Below, one piece after another: positions 59,930 through 64,000 of a DNA stretch of 64,000 bases (the stretch's first letter is position 1; each line of letters starts with the position of its first letter). The translations under genes were made by a program, and so were the position numbers. This DNA is from Sorghum bicolor (Eukaryota; Streptophyta; Magnoliopsida; Poales; Poaceae). The stretch lies in contig NW_018396398.1 in assembly GCF_000003195.3 (NCBI RefSeq), forward strand, positions 725,052-789,051, read 5' to 3'. Under the pieces are notes generated by a model, which saw nothing but the letters and a program-made list of their open reading frames with translations, did not search any database and had not been told where the DNA came from.

Positions 59930-59942
59930 TGGTAATCAGAGC
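59930..59942 (+). promoter_or_regulatory. Primer-binding site (tRNA-iMet type)
   Basis: TGGTAATCAGAGC begins 2 bases after the LTR end. The usual plant initiator-Met site is TGGTATCAGAGC, so one extra A is present. The extra A might be a decay indel. Confidence 0.75.
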
Positions 59943-60318
59943 AAGGTTCTTCGGTGAGAGACTTCTAATCCTTTGCTATTTTTAATTAATTTCCTATAGT
60001 CCAGAAAAGCCAAAAAAAATATAGTAAATTAGTTTTTCCATAATCCTATTAAACCTTTGTGCCTTGGCTAGTACGTTTTAGTTAGGGCTTGTTGAATTTG
60101 CGTTGCTTCGGTTTGTGTCGAGTTGCTGGTCTTAGTGTCTAGTCCTTTAGAGTTTCGAGTTTTTGTCACCATCTATACACAGCCGAGTATTACCATATCT
60201 TCTCTCTGTCGAATCTGTTGTGAAGTCCGAATTGAACTGTGGTCTTGGTCCGGATCGAGTAGAGTTCCAATCTGAGTTCAAAAAGAAAGATAACTCCATA
60301 CTTGTTCGGCCTTACTCT

Positions 60319-60336
60319 AGAGAGAGAGAGAGAGAG
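60319..60336 (+). repeat. (AG)9 microsatellite
   Basis: Nine AG units in the leader of CRM copy 2. Confidence 0.9.
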
Positions 60337-60862
60337 TGGAGCGAAAAAAGTGTGTGGAGCGAATTGCTCTTTTGTATTCTTTTGTTCATATAATCAGTTT
60401 TTGAGGTTGCCCAAAAAAAGAAAAAAAAGAAAAGAGAAAAGATTCAAAAAAGGGGCTGTTTTTCATATTGATTTTAGGTTTGTTCCACCTTGTTTTCGGG
60501 GGTGTGCTGTGGTTTTCCTTTGTGTCCAGGCTCGCGTCTCTAGCACGGTCTAGCCTAGGACCAGCACAGCACCATCATCGAACGCTTATTCAGCTCGCTT
60601 TTATAACTAATGTGGTGCTAGTTCATTCCATGTTTCAGCCCACCTATAGCTCCACATACTCTACAGCTTGACAGGTCTTGTGCTGCAGCACCGATACACT
60701 TCGTCCATTGCTGTACACTTGTTGGTAGATGACCCCTCCTGTCAAGCAAGGTATGAATTGGTAAGAACTTGTGTTACAGATTGAGTGTGAGTGACTTGCT
60801 GTAGCGTAGTTGTAGGACTTTTATTTCTTCACTTGCCTTTTTGTTGTCTTTGTCTTTGAACC

Positions 60863-61312
60863 AGGCCAGGGGCAGATGATGGTAACGAAACACCACATAC
60901 ACCTCGCACTAAGGGCATCATACAACATTTTGAAAGAAAAGTGAAGCTGCACACAGAGGGACTTGATAACGACTTGCAGGTGACAAATGAAAAGCTGGGG
61001 CAGTTGGAGGCTACGCAGATTGCCACAAACAACAAGCTCACAAGTTTGGAGGAATCCGTTCCTAGTGTGGACAAAAGCCTTGCTGCTCTCCTAAGGCGAT
61101 TTGATGATTTCCACACCGAAAATAAGGAGAAGCATAAAGAAGAAAAGGAGGGAGATCGAGAGCACGGTAGTCATGAAGATGACTACACTGGTGATACTGA
61201 ACATGATGATCAAGACACTCGTGATCGACGTCGCCTTCGTCACAACCGTAGAGGTATGGGTGGCAACCGCCGACGTGAGGTACACAATAATGATGATGCT
61301 TTCAGTAAGATT
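60863..61312 (+). pseudogene. gag: gag N-terminal part, CRM-like copy 2 (start codon lost)
   Basis: It aligns with 463-912 of copy 1, but the initiator ATG is AGG (60863-60865). The next in-frame ATG is at 60941, 26 codons in. The coiled-coil-like N-terminus and the charged D/E/R stretch are kept. At 61310 the frame runs into a 326-bp deletion that removes most of the gag core domain. The junction shares ATTA with both ends of the deleted segment in copy 1. Confidence 0.83.
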
Positions 61313-62000
61313 ACAAACGGGTATGTTGCGTTGTAACCTAGAGGAGGATGAGGAACCGGCTATGGCTAGATTTTTGGGTGGGTTAAATCGGGAAATTCAG
61401 GACATCCTCGCTTACAAAGAATACAATAATGTGACCCGTTTGTTTCATCTTGCTTGTAAAGCTGAAAGGGAAGTGCAGGGACGACGTGCTAGCGCAAGGA
61501 GTAATATTTCTGCAGGGAAGGCTAATTCATGGCAGCAACACATGGCTTCAACTCCATCTACACGTATTTCTACTCCATCATCTAGTGACAAGACTCGAGC
61601 TGCCCCCACCAATTCAGTTGCGAAGACGATGCAAAAGCCTGCTGTGAGTACTTCATCCGTGGCATCGACGGGTAGAACAAGCAACATACAATGTCACCGG
61701 TGCAAGGGATATGGGCACATGATGCGTGACTGTCCAAACAAGCGAGTTATGATTGTCAGGGATGATGGTGAGTACTCATCTGCTAGTGATTTTGATGAGG
61801 ATACACTTGCACTGCTTGCGAATGACCGTGCAGGTAATGAACATCAAATAGAAGAACATATTAATGCAGGTGAAGCGGACCACTATGAGAGCTTGATCGT
61901 GCAGCGAGTGCTTAGTGCACAAATGGAGATGGCGGAGCAAAATCAGCGACACATTTTATTCCAAACAAAGTGTGTCATCAAAGACGTTCTTGTCGCATGA
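61313..62000 (+). pseudogene. gag: gag C-terminal part with zinc knuckle, CRM-like copy 2
   Basis: After the deletion, coding continues in another frame with LQTGMLRCNLEEDEEPAMAR, then CHRCKGYGHMMRDC at about 61691-61735. Here the codon matching the copy 1 stop is GAA, which shows the intact state. A single-base loss near 61985 (AAAGACG against AAAGAGCG) restores the original frame and ends this one at 62000. Confidence 0.83.
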
Positions 62001-62725
62001 TCATTGATGGAGGTAGCTGCAACAACTTGGCAAGCAGCGATATGGTGCAGAAGCTTGCCCTCAACACCAAGCCACACCCGCATCCCTACTACATCCAATG
62101 GCTGAACAACAGTAGTAAGGCAAAGGTAACTAGACTTGTGAGAATTAATTTTTCCATTGGATCCTACAAAGATATTGTTGAATGTGATGTTGTGCCTATG
62201 CAAGCTTGTAACATTCTGCTAGGTAGACCTTGGCAATTTGATAGAGATTCTATGCATCATGGTAGATCAAATCAGTATTCTTTTCTATACCATGATCGCA
62301 AAATTGTGTTGCATCCTATGTCCCCTGAAACTATTATGCAAACTGATGTTGCTAGGGCTACTAAAGGAAAGAGCGAGAGCAATAAAAATGATAAATCTGT
62401 AATTGGTAACAAAGATGAGATAAAACTGAAAGGACGTTGTATGATAGCTACCAAATCAGATATTAATGAGTTCAATGCATCCATTTCTGTTGCTTATGCT
62501 TTGATATGCAAGGATGCTTTGATTTCAATTGAGGATATGCAATGTTCTTTGCCCCCTGCTGTTGCTAACGTTTTGCAGGAGTATTCTGATGTGTTTCCAA
62601 GTGAGGTACCAGCGGGGCTGCCTCCACTACGCGGGATTGAGCACCAAATTGATCTTATTCCTGGAGCAGTTTTGCCAAATCGTGCACCATACAGGACAAA
62701 CCCGGAGGAAACAAAGGAAATTTAG
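61986..62725 (+). pseudogene. pol: Protease region, CRM-like copy 2
   Basis: The aspartic protease active site MIIDGGSCNN lies near 61998-62027 and ILLGRPW near 62213. The remaining linker to RT ends at a TAG at 62723-62725 where copy 1 reads CAA. The two deletions upstream add to 327 bp, so this part is back in the original gag frame. Confidence 0.83.
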
Positions 62726-63211
62726 CGACAAGTGCAAGAACTACTAGACAAAGGTTATGTCCGAGAATCTCTTAGTCCTTGTGCTATTCCAGTAATTTTA
62801 GTGCCTAAAAAAGATGGAACATGGCGTATGTGTGTTGATTGTAGAGCTATTAATAATATCACCATTCGATATCGACACCCTATTCCACGTTTAGATGATA
62901 TGCTAGATGAACTGAGTGGTGCTGTTGTGTTTTCAAAAGTTGATTTACGTAGTGGGTACCACCAGATTCGTATGAAATTGGGAGATGAATGGAAAACTGC
63001 TTTCAAAACTAAGTTCGGTTTGTATGAGTGGTTAGTCATGCCTTTTGGGTTAACTAATGCACCTAGTACTTTCATGAGATTAATGAACGAGGTTTTGCGT
63101 GCTTTCATTGGGAAATTTGTTTTCGTATATTTTGATGACATATTGATTTACAGCAAATCATTGGATGAACATCTTGATCATTTACGTGTTGTTTTTAATG
63201 CACTACGCTAG
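62726..63211 (+). pseudogene. pol: Reverse transcriptase N-terminal and palm, CRM-like copy 2
   Basis: RT motifs [42 protein letters not shown] and catalytic YFDD (about 63128-63139) are all present. The tryptophan that is a stop in copy 1 is intact (YEWLVMPFG). A TAG at 63209-63211 (GAG in copy 1) stops the frame just after palm. Confidence 0.86.
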
Positions 63212-64000
63212 GCACGTTTATTTGGTAACCTTGAGAAGTGCACCTTTTGCACCGATCGAGTGTCTTTTCTTGGTTATGTTGTGACTCCACAGGGAATTGA
63301 GGTTGATCAAGCCAATGTGGAAGCTATACAGGGATGGCCTGTCCCAAATACTATCACCCAGGTGCGGAGTTTCCTAGGACTTGCTGGATTCTATCGCCGT
63401 TTTGTGAAGGATTTCAGCACCATTGCTGCACCATTGAATGAGCTTACAAAGAAGGGGGTGCCTTTTGATTGGGGCAAAGCACAAGAGAATTCATTCAACA
63501 TGTTGAAAGATAAGTTAACTCATGCACCTCTCCTACAACTTCCTGATTTTAATAAGACTTTTGAGCTTGAATGTGATGCTAGTGGAATTGGTTTGGGAGG
63601 TGTTTTATTACAAGAGGGAAAACCTATTGCATATTTTAGTGAGAAATTGAGTGGGCCTGTTCTCAATTATTCAACTTATGATAAAGAACTCTATGCCCTT
63701 GTTAGAACATTAGAGACATGGCAGCATTATTTGTGGCCCAAAGAGTTTATTATCCATTCTGATCATGAATCTTTGAAACATATTCGTAGTCAAGGAAAAC
63801 TGAATCGTAGGCATGCAAAATGGGTTGAATTTATTGAATCTTTTCCTTATATTATTAAGCACAAGAAAGGGAAGGAAAATATTATTGCTGATGCTTTATC
63901 ACGGAGATATACTTTGCTGAATCAACTTGATTACAAGATATTTGGGTTAGAAACAATTAAAGACCAATATGTTCATGATGCTGATTTTAGAGACGTGTGC
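63212..64000 (+). pseudogene. pol: RT thumb and RNase H, CRM-like copy 2 (runs off window)
   Basis: The same frame stays open after the stop, with [54 protein letters not shown] and [17 protein letters not shown]. It keeps the five bases deleted in copy 1 near 3774. The last bases (GACGTGTGC) lack one T relative to copy 1, possibly a further shift. Integrase lies beyond the window. Confidence 0.84.

Larger units (their letters stand above)
59928..60862 (+). other. 5' untranslated leader of CRM-like copy 2
   Basis: This 935-bp leader sits between LTR and gag. It holds the primer-binding site, a GA microsatellite (60319-60336) and an A-rich segment (60413-60455). The right half equals the start of the window in copy 1. 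No coding is seen; ORFs of 60-83 codons have no domain. Confidence 0.75.
59013..64000 (+). mobile_element. CRM-like centromeric Ty3/gypsy chromovirus, copy 2 (3' truncated by window)
   Basis: The second element of the same family and orientation starts inside a satellite B monomer after GATGCAAGATA. It has a 5' LTR, a primer-binding site, a 5' UTR with an A-rich segment, and gag-pol up to the RNase H/integrase linker at the window edge. In 600 bp of RT compared with copy 1 I counted about 12 differences (2%). It is independently disabled: start codon lost, a 326-bp gag deletion, a 1-bp deletion and two stops. Confidence 0.88.

Noticed and set aside
1..64000. tRNA, rRNA or other structured RNA genes
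   Set aside because: I found no tRNA A/B box pair with cloverleaf potential and no rRNA-like sequence. The only tRNA-related piece is the 13-bp primer-binding site.

Overview
The window looks like plant centromere DNA. It consists almost entirely of a 137-bp tandem satellite invaded by LTR retrotransposons, and I see no host gene, rRNA, tRNA or CRISPR array. The satellite has two alternating 137-bp monomers, here called A and B. Its period matches the centromeric satellites of Sorghum (CEN38/pSau3A10), Saccharum (SCEN) and Miscanthus as I recall them. The flanking retrotransposons are of the CRM (centromeric retrotransposon) chromovirus type. The source is therefore most likely a grass of the tribe Andropogoneae, in or near Sorghum/Saccharum/Miscanthus. 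Family names rest on remembered features; no database search was possible.

Layout. (1) 1-6264: 3' part of a CRM-like Ty3/gypsy element on the + strand (copy 1), with 5' UTR, a broken single-frame gag-pol, polypurine tract and 3' LTR. Its 5' LTR lies left of the window. (2) 6265-41047: about 34 kb of satellite holding two non-autonomous DNA transposons, a hAT-like element (18143-18771) and a Tourist/PIF-Harbinger-like MITE (21509-21811). (3) 41048-55034: a 14-kb Ty3/gypsy element of Tat type with both LTRs. gag-pol is on the - strand, and a multi-exon antisense ORF with its own TATA box is on the + strand. A 70-bp minisatellite lies near its 3' LTR, and a 1.83-kb solo LTR (45841-47669) is nested inside. 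(4) 55035-59012: more of the same satellite. (5) 59013-64000: a second CRM-like element on the + strand (copy 2), with 5' LTR, primer-binding site, 5' UTR and gag-pol, running off the right edge.

The satellite is not a simple monomer array. The B monomers fall into eight recognisable types that recur in a fixed order, giving a higher-order repeat of 8 A-B dimers (16 monomers, about 2.18 kb), clearest at 6284-8466. Later segmental tandem duplications (units of 3.4-3.75 kb and 3.25 kb), deletions, monomer fusions and transposon insertions have scrambled it.

Every protein-coding element is disabled. Many of the stop codons are TAG or TGA where a relative, or the surrounding reading frame, implies TGG, CAG or CGA, as expected from decay of methylated cytosines. 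None of the elements looks able to move by itself. The two CRM copies differ by about 2% in the part I compared, and the Tat LTRs by about 6-7% (both counted by eye).
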